From assembly GCA_900762325.1 (NCBI GenBank), contig CAAFGG010000047.1, forward strand, positions 1 through 36,833: a stretch of 36,833 nt of DNA, in the 5' to 3' direction. Made by a program: the position numbers and the translations under genes. A model generated the notes under the pieces. That model ran no database searches and had not been told where the DNA came from. It saw nothing but the letters and a program-made list of their open reading frames with translations. Origin of the DNA: an uncultured Collinsella sp. GTDB lineage: Bacteria > Actinomycetota > Coriobacteriia > Coriobacteriales > Coriobacteriaceae. Of this stretch, positions 25,534 to 32,340 are shown piece by piece. The number at the start of each line of letters is the position of its first letter. Positions within the stretch are counted from its first letter, which is position 1.

Positions 25534-26871
25534 TTAGGAGTTTGCCAGGTAGTGCTTGATCTCCCACTCGGTGATCGTAGACTCAAACTTATGCCACTCG
25601 TCGCGCTTCTTTTTGAGGAAGAAACTGTGAATGTGCTCGCCGAGGGCATCCTTCATAAACTGCGAGTCCTCAAACACGTCGAGCGCCTCTTTGAGCGAAC
25701 GCGGCAGCGGCGTGTAGCCGGCCTCGAGCATCTGACGGTCGGTGAGCTTGAGCGTCTCGGCCGTGGCCTCGGGCGGGAGCTCCAGCTTGCGCTCGATGCC
25801 GTCCAGACCAGCCGCCAGCGTGACGGCGTTGACCAGGTACGGGTTGGCCATGGGGTCGGGGCTGCGAAGCTCGATGCGCGTGGACAGCTGCTTGCCGGGC
25901 TTGTAGACCGGGATGCGGACCATGCTCGCGCGGTTGCGCAGGCCCCACGTGGCGTACTGCGGCACGGAGTCGCCACCCGTGGTGATGCGCTTGTACGAGT
26001 TGACCGTGGGGTTGGTGATAGCGCTGATCTCGCGCGCGTGCGCCAGGATGCCGGCCATGTAGTGCTTGGCGATATCGGAGAGGTGGTACTTCTCGTCGTC
26101 CTCGCCCCAAAAGACGTTGTTGCCGTCGTGGTCGAACAGCGACTGGCACAGGAACATAGCACTGCCATCCTCGCCTGCCAACGGCTTGGGCATAAAGGAG
26201 GCGTGGCAGCCGCTCTCGTAGGCCTGCTGCTTAATGATGAGTTTAGCCGTGGTGATGGCGTCGGACATGCTCAGGGCCTCGGCGTGGCGCAGGCTCATGC
26301 CGTGCTGCGAGCGACCGGCGGCGTGGAAGGTGTACTCCACGGGCACGGACATCTTCTCGAGCGTGAGAACCGTGTTGCGGCGCAGGTCGCGAGCGGCATC
26401 GCTCACCGAAAGATCGAAGTAGCCCACGTTGTCGAGCGGCTCGGGCGTGTGCTCGTCGGGGAAGTAGTAATACTCCAGCTCGGCACCAACATTGAGCAGG
26501 TAGCCGGCCTTCTCGGCCTTATAGAACATGCGGCGCAACGCATCGCGCGGATCGCCGGCGAAGGGCTTGCGGTCGGGGGTGCACACATCGCAGAACACGC
26601 GGGCGACGCCGTTGTGGCTCGGGCGCCACGGCAGGATCTGGAAGGTCGAAGCATCGGGGAACGCCAGCATGTCGGCTTCCTCGGGCGTGGCAAAGCCCTC
26701 GATAGCGGAGCCGTCAAAGCCAATACCCTCCTCAAAAGCGACCTCGAGGTCCTCGGGGCTAATGGCAAAGTTCTTGAGGCGGCCGAGAATGTCGACAAAC
26801 CACAGACGAACAAAGCGGATGTCACGCTGCTCTACGGAGCGGAGTACGTAATCGATGTTCTGCTGGTTCAT
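25534..26871 (-). CDS. glnA: Type I glutamine synthetase-like protein with altered metal site
   Basis: 445 residues, the length of short GSI-alpha enzymes; GGGGAG precedes the ATG. Conserved parts include GIGFDGSAIEGF, GAELEYYYF (Glu131, Glu133), FMPKP, NPTVNSYKR and TRIELRSPDPMANPYL. Compared with Bacillus subtilis GlnA as I recall it, an ungapped stretch changes HHEVAPGQHEI to FHAAGRSQHGM, so two metal-binding Glu become Ala184 and Gly191, and GSGMH becomes GSAMF, so the metal-binding His becomes Phe240. The flap after NSYKR is also changed. It may be inactive or work on another substrate, perhaps as a sensor. A GlnR-type box lies upstream and the GlnR-like gene follows. Confidence 0.85.
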   Translation of the reverse strand: MNQQNIDYVLRSVEQRDIRFVRLWFVDILGRLKNFAISPEDLEVAFEEGIGFDGSAIEGFATPEEADMLAFPDASTFQILPWRPSHNGVARVFCDVCTPDRKPFAGDPRDALRRMFYKAEKAGYLLNVGAELEYYYFPDEHTPEPLDNVGYFDLSVSDAARDLRRNTVLTLEKMSVPVEYTFHAAGRSQHGMSLRHAEALSMSDAITTAKLIIKQQAYESGCHASFMPKPLAGEDGSAMFLCQSLFDHDGNNVFWGEDDEKYHLSDIAKHYMAGILAHAREISAITNPTVNSYKRITTGGDSVPQYATWGLRNRASMVRIPVYKPGKQLSTRIELRSPDPMANPYLVNAVTLAAGLDGIERKLELPPEATAETLKLTDRQMLEAGYTPLPRSLKEALDVFEDSQFMKDALGEHIHSFFLKKKRDEWHKFESTITEWEIKHYLANS

Positions 26872-26936
26872 GTCGCTCCCCTTTCTTTCGGGCGGGTTTC
26901 GACTGGTCTATATCGCAGATACTATCGCAGAAAAAT

Positions 26937-26952
26937 GTTTCCGCAGGGTTAA
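26937..26952 (-). promoter_or_regulatory. GlnR-type binding box before glnA
   Basis: Reading the minus strand, TTAAC, six bases (CCTGCG), then GAAAC. The actinobacterial GlnR consensus is gTnAC-n6-GaAAC, so nine of ten defined or free positions agree. It lies about 65 nt before the glnA start, in a 134-nt gap after the LacI gene. Confidence 0.55.
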
Positions 26953-27005
26953 AGCGTATCAAGCGCTCAAAAAACGTGCGCGAACAGGCAGTTGCGAACG
27001 AATGG

Positions 27006-28028
27006 TTAGCGCGAGGTCGAAGCGCGGTGTTCGATGTGGCCGGGGATCTCGATGCGCTTGGGGGCGAGCTTTGCGGCATCGCCTACCGTAGTGGTAACGA
27101 CGTCGATGCGCTCGGACAGACGCTCGACTACGCGCACGGCGATGGTAAGGGTATCCTGCGCGGCTGTAGTCACGCCGCCAAAGAGCACGTGGTTCCAGGG
27201 ATAGTCATCGAACGTCGCGATCTTTAGGCCCGCCGGCAGCGAGGGGCCAAGCTGGGCCAGCGCCTCGGTCAAGCGCAAAAAGACCAAACCGTTGACGGCG
27301 ATAAGGCCGAGCTTTTTACCTGCGTAATCGCGGATGGTCTCGTCCAGGCGACTGATACCCTCGGCGCCACCGTCGGTGAGGGTGACAACCTCGCCGGCAA
27401 GACCGCGACGAGCGAGCTCGTCGGTAAAGGCCTCGGCACGCTCGCGACGGACAGGACTGTCATCGCTTGCCTCGGTGAGCAGGCACAGGCGCTCACTGCC
27501 CGCAGCAGCCAAGGCGTCGACCAGCCCGGCGACGAGCTCACGGTTGTTAGACGTCACCAAGTCGATGCCGCCGTCCTCGATGTCGCGGTCGAGCAACACG
27601 ACCGGCAGGCGCCCCGCAGCCGCGGCGATCGCCGCATCGTTGCCGCCGCAGGTGTTGACGACCAAGCCATCCACGCCCGCATCGATAAGTCTGGTAAGCG
27701 ATTCGGCCTCCTTGGCGGGGTCGTTGCCGCTAATGGCCGTCATGAGCGAGCAGCCGCGCGCGGCAGCGCTGGCAGAAAGCCCCTCGAGCATGGCGCTCGA
27801 GAACGGGTTGGCAATGTCGGCCAGGATCACGCCGATGAGGTTGGTACGCGAGCTACGCAGGTTGCGCGCGGCGGCACGGGGACGATAGCCCGTGCGCTCG
27901 ATAACCTCGGCGATGCGGGCGCGAGTCTCCTCGGTCATCTGCCCAGGGCGGTTGTTGAGGTAGCGCGAAACGGTGGCCGGGCTCACGCCCGCCTCGGCAG
28001 CAATGTCCTTGATTCTCATATGCGCCAT
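27006..28028 (-). CDS. LacI-family regulator, probable repressor of uronate genes
   Basis: 340 residues. The start at 28028 has GAGGGG a few bases upstream; longer forms lack a ribosome site. Residues 4-50 are a LacI HTH with hinge (IKDIAAEAGVSPATVSRYLN). The rest is a periplasmic-binding-protein-like sensor: NLIGVILADIANPFSS and FDDYPW are typical landmarks. It is divergent from kdgK. The operator CGAAACCGATTTCG occurs in the intergenic region between them and again at 32085 and 31959 near other genes of the regulon. A LacI dimer typically binds such CG-centred palindromes. The inducer is probably KDG, KDPG or a related uronate product, by location (KdgR-like role). Confidence 0.88.
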   Translation of the reverse strand: MAHMRIKDIAAEAGVSPATVSRYLNNRPGQMTEETRARIAEVIERTGYRPRAAARNLRSSRTNLIGVILADIANPFSSAMLEGLSASAAARGCSLMTAISGNDPAKEAESLTRLIDAGVDGLVVNTCGGNDAAIAAAAGRLPVVLLDRDIEDGGIDLVTSNNRELVAGLVDALAAAGSERLCLLTEASDDSPVRRERAEAFTDELARRGLAGEVVTLTDGGAEGISRLDETIRDYAGKKLGLIAVNGLVFLRLTEALAQLGPSLPAGLKIATFDDYPWNHVLFGGVTTAAQDTLTIAVRVVERLSERIDVVTTTVGDAAKLAPKRIEIPGHIEHRASTSR

Positions 28029-28092
28029 AGCGCCCCTCGTTTCCCACTTAACGGCATTCCTTAGCCATTTAAGCATTTTTTAAAAATCTCGG

Positions 28093-28159
28093 TTGCAAAA
28101 CGTTGTAGGTGAGTATACTACAAGCTGAAACGAAACCGATTTCGTAAACCGATTTCGGT
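28093..28159 (+). promoter_or_regulatory. kdgK promoter with two LacI-type operators
   Basis: TTGCAA (28093-28098), a 15-nt gap and TATACT (28114-28119) form the promoter. CGAAACCGATTTCG (28131-28144) covers the start site; a second dyad ACCGATTTCGGT (28148-28159) follows. The same -35, 15-nt gap, -10 and first operator occur at 32048-32098, so the two promoters are near copies. Confidence 0.8.
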
Positions 28160-28161
28160 AA

Positions 28162-28219
28162 GCGTTGGCACGGAGGTGCAAAGATGCACCCTACCGTCTT
28201 GGCACCTCCGTGCCAACGC
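28162..28219 (+). ncRNA. Conserved leader hairpin motif 1, copy before kdgK
   Basis: A perfect 18-bp stem (28162-28179 with 28202-28219) carries a 22-nt loop. The loop holds AAGATGCACCCTACCGTCTT, which can form a small inner AAGA/TCTT stem. A second copy at 32103-32160 has a different stem sequence that still pairs fully, and nearly the same loop. The pattern of changed stem and kept loop argues for a functional RNA. It ends about 35 nt before the kdgK ribosome site. I do not recognise the family. Confidence 0.7.
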
Positions 28220-28261
28220 CATATCAAAGGTGTACGCACAGACAAAAGGAGCTACGCGACC

Positions 28262-29296
28262 ATGGGTAAAACGGTTCTTACCTTCGGCGAGATCATGATG
28301 AGGCTCTCGCCCAAAGATCACCTGCGTATTGAGCAGGCCACCGAGTTCGACGTCCGCTACGGCGGCGCCGAGGCCAACACCGCGCTTTCCCTGGCCTACC
28401 AGGGCGACAAGGCCGCTTACGTTTCCGTCGTTCCGGCCAACCGCCTGGGCGAGTGCGCTCTGCGCTCGCTGAAGGTCTACGACGTCGACACCACGCGCGT
28501 CGTGCGTCAGGGCGACCGTCTTGGCTCCTATGTGTTTGAGGTCGGCGCCTCGCAGCGCGGCAACGGCTGCGTCTACGACCGCAAGTACTCGGCCATCAAC
28601 ATGGCCAAGCGCGAGGTCTTTGACTGGGACGAGATCCTCAAGGGCATCGACGTCTTCTACTTCTCTGGCGTGACGCCCGCTGTCTCCGACGAGATGGCCG
28701 CCGCCTGCAAGGATGCTCTCACCGCTTGCCGCGCCAAGGGCATCACCACCGTGTGCGACGTTAACTACCGCGGCAAGATGTGGTCGCCCGAGAAGTCGCA
28801 GGCAACCATGAAGGAACTCCTGCCGCTCGTCGACATCTGCATCGCCAACGACGAGGACGCACCCGCCGGCCTCGGCATGACCTGCGTCTCCGGCTCCCTT
28901 GCCCACGGCATCGAGGAGCGCGACACCTACGTCGAGATGGCCCGTCAGATCTGCGCCGAGTACGGCTGCAAGAAGGTCGCCTCGGTCGTCCGCAACATCT
29001 CCTGCGTCGAGCGCTCCATCTGGATGGGCATGCTCTATGACGCCGAGAGCGGCGAGCACTGGTTCTCCCCTGCTCACGACGTGCACGTGCTCGAGGGCGT
29101 TGCCGCCGGCGACGCTTTCAACGCCGGCCTCGTCCACGCCCTCATCAACGACTTCGATTCGCAGGACGCCGTCAACTACGCCATCGCGGCCTCGATCCTC
29201 AAGCTCACCATCAAGGGCGATTCCAACCTGGTGACCGCCGACGAGATCGCTGCCGTGGCCAACGCCGCCGACGGTGGCACCCGCGTCGCCCGTTAA
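28262..29296 (+). CDS. kdgK: 2-keto-3-deoxygluconate kinase (PfkB family)
   Basis: 344 residues; start at 28262 with AAAAGGAG upstream. It phosphorylates KDG to KDPG with ATP. The PfkB fold shows FGEIMMRLSP at the start, the sugar-contact YGGAEANTA and the C-terminal GDAFNAG, which holds the catalytic Asp; the usual GAGD reads AAGD, a mild change. The length fits KdgK. It is first in a kdgK-eda unit under the LacI-type operators and follows RNA motif 1. Its substrate would come from the DhuI and DhuD-like enzymes further right. A ribokinase-type activity on another keto-acid is possible but the eda neighbour makes KDG most likely. Confidence 0.9.
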   Translation: MGKTVLTFGEIMMRLSPKDHLRIEQATEFDVRYGGAEANTALSLAYQGDKAAYVSVVPANRLGECALRSLKVYDVDTTRVVRQGDRLGSYVFEVGASQRGNGCVYDRKYSAINMAKREVFDWDEILKGIDVFYFSGVTPAVSDEMAAACKDALTACRAKGITTVCDVNYRGKMWSPEKSQATMKELLPLVDICIANDEDAPAGLGMTCVSGSLAHGIEERDTYVEMARQICAEYGCKKVASVVRNISCVERSIWMGMLYDAESGEHWFSPAHDVHVLEGVAAGDAFNAGLVHALINDFDSQDAVNYAIAASILKLTIKGDSNLVTADEIAAVANAADGGTRVAR

Positions 29297-29311
29297 ATCG
29301 TTCCCCATTCC

Positions 29312-29351
29312 GCGGGCTGCAGTTTCCCATACCCATACCCCTGCAGCCCGC
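29312..29351 (+). other. Hairpin after kdgK
   Basis: GCGGGCTGCAG (29312-29322) and CTGCAGCCCGC (29341-29351) form a perfect 11-bp stem with an 18-nt loop. No T-run follows, so it is a weak terminator at best. It may separate or stabilise the kdgK and eda parts of one transcript. Confidence 0.5.
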
Positions 29352-29368
29352 TCCCCGATTCCTCCGGT

Positions 29369-29500
29369 CGGGCAAAACCACCAGTCCCATTCCGGTTTTG
29401 CCCGGCATCCTCACACGACTGGTCGCGTAGCCGGTTTTGGAATTGCTTGTGACCCCAAGCAGTGCCTCCGATAACCAGTCCAAAACCGGCTCATGACCAG
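29369..29500 (+). ncRNA. Conserved structured RNA motif 2, copy before eda (candidate riboswitch)
   Basis: Helix P1 (29369-29379 with 29394-29404) closes a loop with CAGTCCCATTCCGG (29382-29395). A second domain has CTGGTC/GACCAG (29419-29424, 29495-29500), an inner 11-bp helix (29431-29441 with 29479-29489), a small TGCTTG/CAAGCA hairpin, and GCAGTGCCTCCGATAACC (29459-29476). The copy at 32182-32306 keeps both long blocks exactly, while the helices change in a compensating way. CCCTTTT follows the last helix, so it could end transcription conditionally. It lies 50 nt before the eda start. I do not recognise it; Collinsella-1 RNA is one known motif to compare. Confidence 0.78.
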
Positions 29501-29550
29501 CCCTTTTAGCAATTACGCGCACTCGCGCGCCGCACATCGAAAGGAACATC

Positions 29551-30192
29551 ATGTTCGATCAGTTCTATACCACGCTTGAGTCCCTGGGCATCGTGCCGGT
29601 CGTCGTGCTCGACAAGGTCGAGGACGCCGCTCCGCTCGCCCACGCTCTGATGGCCGCCGGCATGAAATCCGCCGAGGTCACCTTCCGCACCGCTTGCGCT
29701 GCCGAGTGCATCGCCGCTATGGCCGAGGCCGAGCCCGAGATGTGCGTGGGCGCCGGTACCGTCCTGACCGTCGAGCAGGTTGAGCAGGCCCGTGCCGCCG
29801 GTGCTAAGTTCATCGTCTCCCCGGGTTACAACGAGGCCGTCGTCAAGCACTGCATCGACATCGATCTGCCCGTGCTGCCCGGCACCGTGACCCCCTCCGA
29901 GGTCACCGCTGCCGTCAACCTGGGCCTCAAGGTCACCAAGTTCTTCCCCGCTGCCCAGTACGGCGGCCTCAACACCATCAAGGCCCTCGCCGCTCCGTTT
30001 GTCGGTCATCGCTTTATGCCCACCGGCGGCGTGAGCACCGCAAACGTCGAGGAGTACCTGAGCTCCTCCGCCATCATCGCCTGCGGTGGTACCTGGATGG
30101 TCAAGCCGGCCCTGTTCGCCGACGGCGACTTCTCCAAGGTCGAGCAGATCGCTCGCGAGGCCATGGACGTCGTCAAGAAGGTCCGCGCCTAA
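29551..30192 (+). CDS. eda: KDPG aldolase (2-keto-3-deoxy-6-phosphogluconate aldolase)
   Basis: 213 residues, the standard length; AAAGGAA precedes the ATG. It splits KDPG into pyruvate and glyceraldehyde-3-phosphate. The catalytic Glu42 lies in AEVTFRT and the Schiff-base Lys130 in VTKFFPAAQYGG; GAGTV and PTGGV phosphate-binding turns are present. It follows kdgK by 254 nt, and the gap holds a hairpin and RNA motif 2. A strong terminator lies right after it. It is the last step of the uronate route. Confidence 0.95.
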   Translation: MFDQFYTTLESLGIVPVVVLDKVEDAAPLAHALMAAGMKSAEVTFRTACAAECIAAMAEAEPEMCVGAGTVLTVEQVEQARAAGAKFIVSPGYNEAVVKHCIDIDLPVLPGTVTPSEVTAAVNLGLKVTKFFPAAQYGGLNTIKALAAPFVGHRFMPTGGVSTANVEEYLSSSAIIACGGTWMVKPALFADGDFSKVEQIAREAMDVVKKVRA

Positions 30193-30209
30193 TCCAGCTC
30201 TCTATCGTG

Positions 30210-30241
30210 GAGGGCGCGACCTAGACCGCGCCCTCTTTTTT
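30210..30241 (+). terminator. Terminator after eda
   Basis: A perfect 9-bp stem, GAGGGCGCG with CGCGCCCTC, an 8-nt loop and six T residues. It lies 18 nt past the eda stop. Confidence 0.92.
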
Positions 30242-30242
30242 G

Positions 30243-30341
30243 AAGCGGCTCGGAAGCGTGCCGTTTCCGTCACGGACAAGAACCGAAACCGTCTTGTATG
30301 CTGATAGAACGTGACGGAAGCGACACGCCCCCGAGCCGCTT
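30243..30341. repeat. Long imperfect palindrome D (single copy)
   Basis: Two 32-nt arms (30243-30274 with 30310-30341) pair with a few mismatches; inside, ACAAG and CTTGT make a small hairpin. TTTT follows on the plus strand. It is the second in a row of four large hairpins between eda and the GntR gene. Confidence 0.65.
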
Positions 30342-30387
30342 TTTCTCGACTAAAACTTCGCCCCAACATAATCCAGAGCGCCAAAAC

Positions 30388-30455
30388 AAATGCGGTGCCG
30401 TCTGGAGGAATCGACCCCTTGCTTCCGGTCTGTTCCTCCAAACGGCACCGCATTT
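30388..30455. repeat. Long palindrome E (single copy)
   Basis: Two 23-nt arms (30388-30410 with 30433-30455) with one mismatch and a 22-nt loop. T-rich stretches lie at both ends, so it could stop transcription either way. Confidence 0.65.
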
Positions 30456-30480
30456 TTATGCCTCGGTCACGCCCCAGCGC

Positions 30481-30548
30481 AGTTGCGGTGAAAATAGGGA
30501 CTGTTTGCGGCCCAGGTGGCGCAAACAGTCCCTATTTTCACCGCAACT
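30481..30548. repeat. Palindromic repeat family C, copy 1
   Basis: Perfect 29-nt arms (30481-30509 with 30520-30548) around a 10-nt loop. Ends read AGTTGCGGTGAAAATAGGG and its inverse. Related to the copies at 31320 and 35915. It ends 14 nt before the stop of the GntR gene. Confidence 0.85.
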
Positions 30549-30562
30549 TATGAGGGGATAGA

Positions 30563-31255
30563 TTAGATGGACGAGTCTTTGGGCAGCTCAAAGTAATCGG
30601 GATGCAGGGCGATAACTGGGCCCTGCTCTTCTGGCATTAGATGCAGGTGCGTCTGCGCCAGATAGCTCGCCGCGTCGGTGTCGCCCTCTTTAATGGCCTC
30701 GAGGATTCGACGGTGCTGTCGGCGAATCGGCTCCCAGTCCAGATCCTGCGACACCGCACGCAACCAGTTATATCGCTCAAAATGCGTGTTGATACTCTTC
30801 ATCCAATCCCACAGCATATGGCGGCCGGCAATCTCAAAGCATGTCTCGTGGAACAGGTTGTCCAGATCAAAGAAGCGACGCGTCTCGCTGTGGTCGAGCG
30901 ACTCGGACTCGGCAAGAATCTGTTCAAGCTGGCGCTTTTGCTCGGGTGTGGCAGCCGAGCAGCATTTGATCAGCACGCTTCTCTCGAGCTTTTCGCGCAA
31001 AAAGCAGGCGTTCTCGGCGCGCTCCATGCTGATCTTTGAAACATAGGTACCGCTTTTAGGGCGCGTTTCCACCAGCTCCTGCTCGCGCAGACGCACAAAG
31101 GACTCGCGAATGGGTGTACGCCCGATCCCCGTCTCCTTTTCCAGACCAATCGCCGAAAGGCGTGTGCCGGGCCTAAGCTCGGCATAGATGATCTTGGAGC
31201 GCAATGCGTTGTATGCCTGGTCTTGCAGGCTCTGATAATGCTGGTGCTGTTCCAT
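30563..31255 (-). CDS. GntR-family (FCD-type) regulator
   Basis: 230 residues; a GAGGG lies 5-6 nt before the ATG. Residues about 8-75 are a GntR winged HTH (GTRLSAIGLEKETGIGRTPIRESF). The rest is an FCD ligand domain of the FadR type; LDNLFHETCFEIAGR and TNTHF-like INTHF with several His fit its metal-site helices. Regulators of this type often sense organic or sugar acids, and UxuR and ExuR of uronate pathways belong here. It is convergent with eda and bracketed by two family C palindromes. Its targets are not visible; the GTGAACGTTCAC sites further right could belong to it or to a LacI protein outside the window. Confidence 0.88.
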   Translation of the reverse strand: MEQHQHYQSLQDQAYNALRSKIIYAELRPGTRLSAIGLEKETGIGRTPIRESFVRLREQELVETRPKSGTYVSKISMERAENACFLREKLERSVLIKCCSAATPEQKRQLEQILAESESLDHSETRRFFDLDNLFHETCFEIAGRHMLWDWMKSINTHFERYNWLRAVSQDLDWEPIRRQHRRILEAIKEGDTDAASYLAQTHLHLMPEEQGPVIALHPDYFELPKDSSI

Positions 31256-31319
31256 AAAGCCCTCGGATAAGTCCTCGGTTAGTCAAATACCAACACGTAA
31301 TACTATCGCAATGCCGCTC

Positions 31320-31403
31320 CCCCTCATGAGTTGCGGTGAAATACGGATTATTGGAGCCAGCTAAGCCGCTAAACAGTCCGTATTTCACCGCAACTTATAG
31401 GGG
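31320..31403. repeat. Palindromic repeat family C, copy 2
   Basis: The outer arms extend to CCCCTCATGAGTTGCGG and its near inverse ending TATAGGGG. AGTTGCGGTGAAATACGGA on the left matches TCCGTATTTCACCGCAACT on the right; the middle differs from copy 1. It lies between the HIT gene stop and the GntR gene start. Confidence 0.85.
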
Positions 31404-31414
31404 ACGAAGGGGTT

Positions 31415-31849
31415 TTACAGGTTGTCGATGATTGCCTGGGCGATTTCGTCGTACTGAGCCGGCTCGAGCGTGACGCGACCGGGGTTCATGGCAAACACGT
31501 CGCCAAACTCAAACGGGTCGTCCTTGTACTTGGGGACGATATGCACATGCAGGTGATGCATGGTGTCGCCGTAGGCACCAAAGTTGATCTTGTCAGGGTT
31601 GAACGCCTTGTGCAGCGCGGCGGCGACGTGGCGGACATCGGCCATAAAGGCAGCGGCGTCCTCCTCGGACATGCAGGAGATGTCGTCGACGTGCTGCTTG
31701 GAGGCCACGATCACGCGGCCCTTGTGGCTCTGCTCCTTAAACAGGATAAGCTTGCTGGCGGGCAGGTCGAGCATGGGGATGCCAAAGGCATCGACGAGCG
31801 TGTTGTCGGTCCCGCACATGCAGTACGAGCAATCGGTGTGCTGTTCCAT
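31415..31849 (-). CDS. HIT-family nucleotide hydrolase or transferase
   Basis: 144 residues; start at 31849 with AAAGGAT upstream. The histidine triad is HHLHVHIVPKY near residue 95. An N-terminal CSYCMCG may bind zinc as in Hint/Fhit relatives. HIT proteins hydrolyse or transfer nucleotidyl groups such as AMP from adenylated molecules; the substrate is unknown. Its leader region holds CGAAATCGGTTTCG (31959-31972), the uronate operator in reverse, so it may belong to that regulon. A family C palindrome sits 11 nt past its stop. Confidence 0.9.
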   Translation of the reverse strand: MEQHTDCSYCMCGTDNTLVDAFGIPMLDLPASKLILFKEQSHKGRVIVASKQHVDDISCMSEEDAAAFMADVRHVAAALHKAFNPDKINFGAYGDTMHHLHVHIVPKYKDDPFEFGDVFAMNPGRVTLEPAQYDEIAQAIIDNL

Positions 31850-31958
31850 GGTGATCCTTTCGATCTGGGTGAAGGCATTCGCCGCAATGCGACCGGCGGG
31901 CGCGACCAAGCTGCCCGGCAATCTACGACGAACGAATAATGCGCTCTCTAACCGTTGC

Positions 31959-31972
31959 GAAATCGGTTTCGA
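31959..31972 (-). promoter_or_regulatory. LacI-type operator in front of the HIT gene
   Basis: CGAAATCGGTTTCG is the exact reverse complement of the operators at 28131 and 32085. It lies 110 nt before the HIT start. On the minus strand TATCAT precedes it by 14 nt, so it would sit just after a possible -10 as at the other two promoters. Confidence 0.6.
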
Positions 31973-32013
31973 GCATGTCTTTGCCATGATACCGCCAACG
32001 AGTTGTTTCGATT

Positions 32014-32029
32014 AGGTGAACGTTCACCT
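32014..32029. promoter_or_regulatory. Second-type operator GTGAACGTTCAC upstream of the YczE-type gene
   Basis: A perfect 16-nt palindrome, AGGTGAACGTTCACCT. Its centre lies about 60 nt before the expected start of transcription. A near-identical site has the same distance at the dhuD-like promoter. Confidence 0.65.
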
Positions 32030-32047
32030 TTTTATTATTTTTTCTCT

Positions 32048-32098
32048 TTGCAAATAGAGTCCCGTGCGTATACTAAGGCTCAAACGAAACCGATTTCG
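32048..32098 (+). promoter_or_regulatory. Promoter with LacI-type operator for the YczE-type gene
   Basis: TTGCAA (32048-32053), a 15-nt gap, TATACT (32069-32074) and CGAAACCGATTTCG (32085-32098). It matches the kdgK promoter in every element. Confidence 0.8.
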
Positions 32099-32102
32099 TT
32101 AA

Positions 32103-32160
32103 GCGTGGGCAATAGGATGCTAAGACGCACCCTACCATCTTGACATCTTATTGCCCACGC
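32103..32160 (+). ncRNA. Conserved leader hairpin motif 1, second copy
   Basis: A 17-bp stem (32103-32119 with 32144-32160), all pairs standard except one G-U. The loop has AAGACGCACCCTACCATCTT. Compared with the copy at 28162, stem bases differ but pairing is kept and the loop is kept. RNA motif 2 follows after 21 nt. Confidence 0.7.
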
Positions 32161-32181
32161 GTTGCCATTTGCTTTCCTCCC

Positions 32182-32306
32182 GTCTCGTTGGCCCTTCAGT
32201 CCCATTCCGGCACAGCGAGACATTTCCTAGACGACTGACCGTGGGGCCGGCTTTTCTGCTTTTACAGCAGTGCCTCCGATAACCCTCTTTTGCCGGCCCA
32301 GGTCAG
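32182..32306 (+). ncRNA. Conserved structured RNA motif 2, copy before the YczE-type gene
   Basis: P1 is 32182-32193 with 32209-32221, with one bulge, around CAGTCCCATTCCGG (32197-32210). The second domain has CTGACC/GGTCAG (32235-32240, 32301-32306), GGGCCGGC/GCCGGCCC (32244-32251, 32292-32299), a CTGCT/AGCAG hairpin and GCAGTGCCTCCGATAACC (32267-32284). CCTTTT follows the final helix. The gene starts 35 nt later. Confidence 0.78.
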
Positions 32307-32340
32307 CCTTTTCTTCACAACCGAAAGGACGGGTAGCAGC

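Noticed and set aside
28118..29308. 396-codon minus-strand frame opposite kdgK
   Set aside because: Shadow of the kinase on the other strand; lacks any domain and crosses the promoter and operator.
29369..29500. Cobalamin, TPP, c-di-GMP (GEMM) or Moco riboswitch for motif 2
   Set aside because: Short stretches such as GCCTCCG and CCGG recall these classes, but the ordered core boxes of each are absent.
30481..31403. CRISPR array from the repeated TTGCGGTGAAAT units
   Set aside because: Units are palindromes far apart with a gene between, not evenly spaced direct repeats with spacers; no cas genes.
32014..32029. Reading GTGAACGTTCAC as a CRP site
   Set aside because: CRP sites need GTGA and TCAC six bases apart; here they are four apart, so a LacI- or GntR-type protein is more likely.
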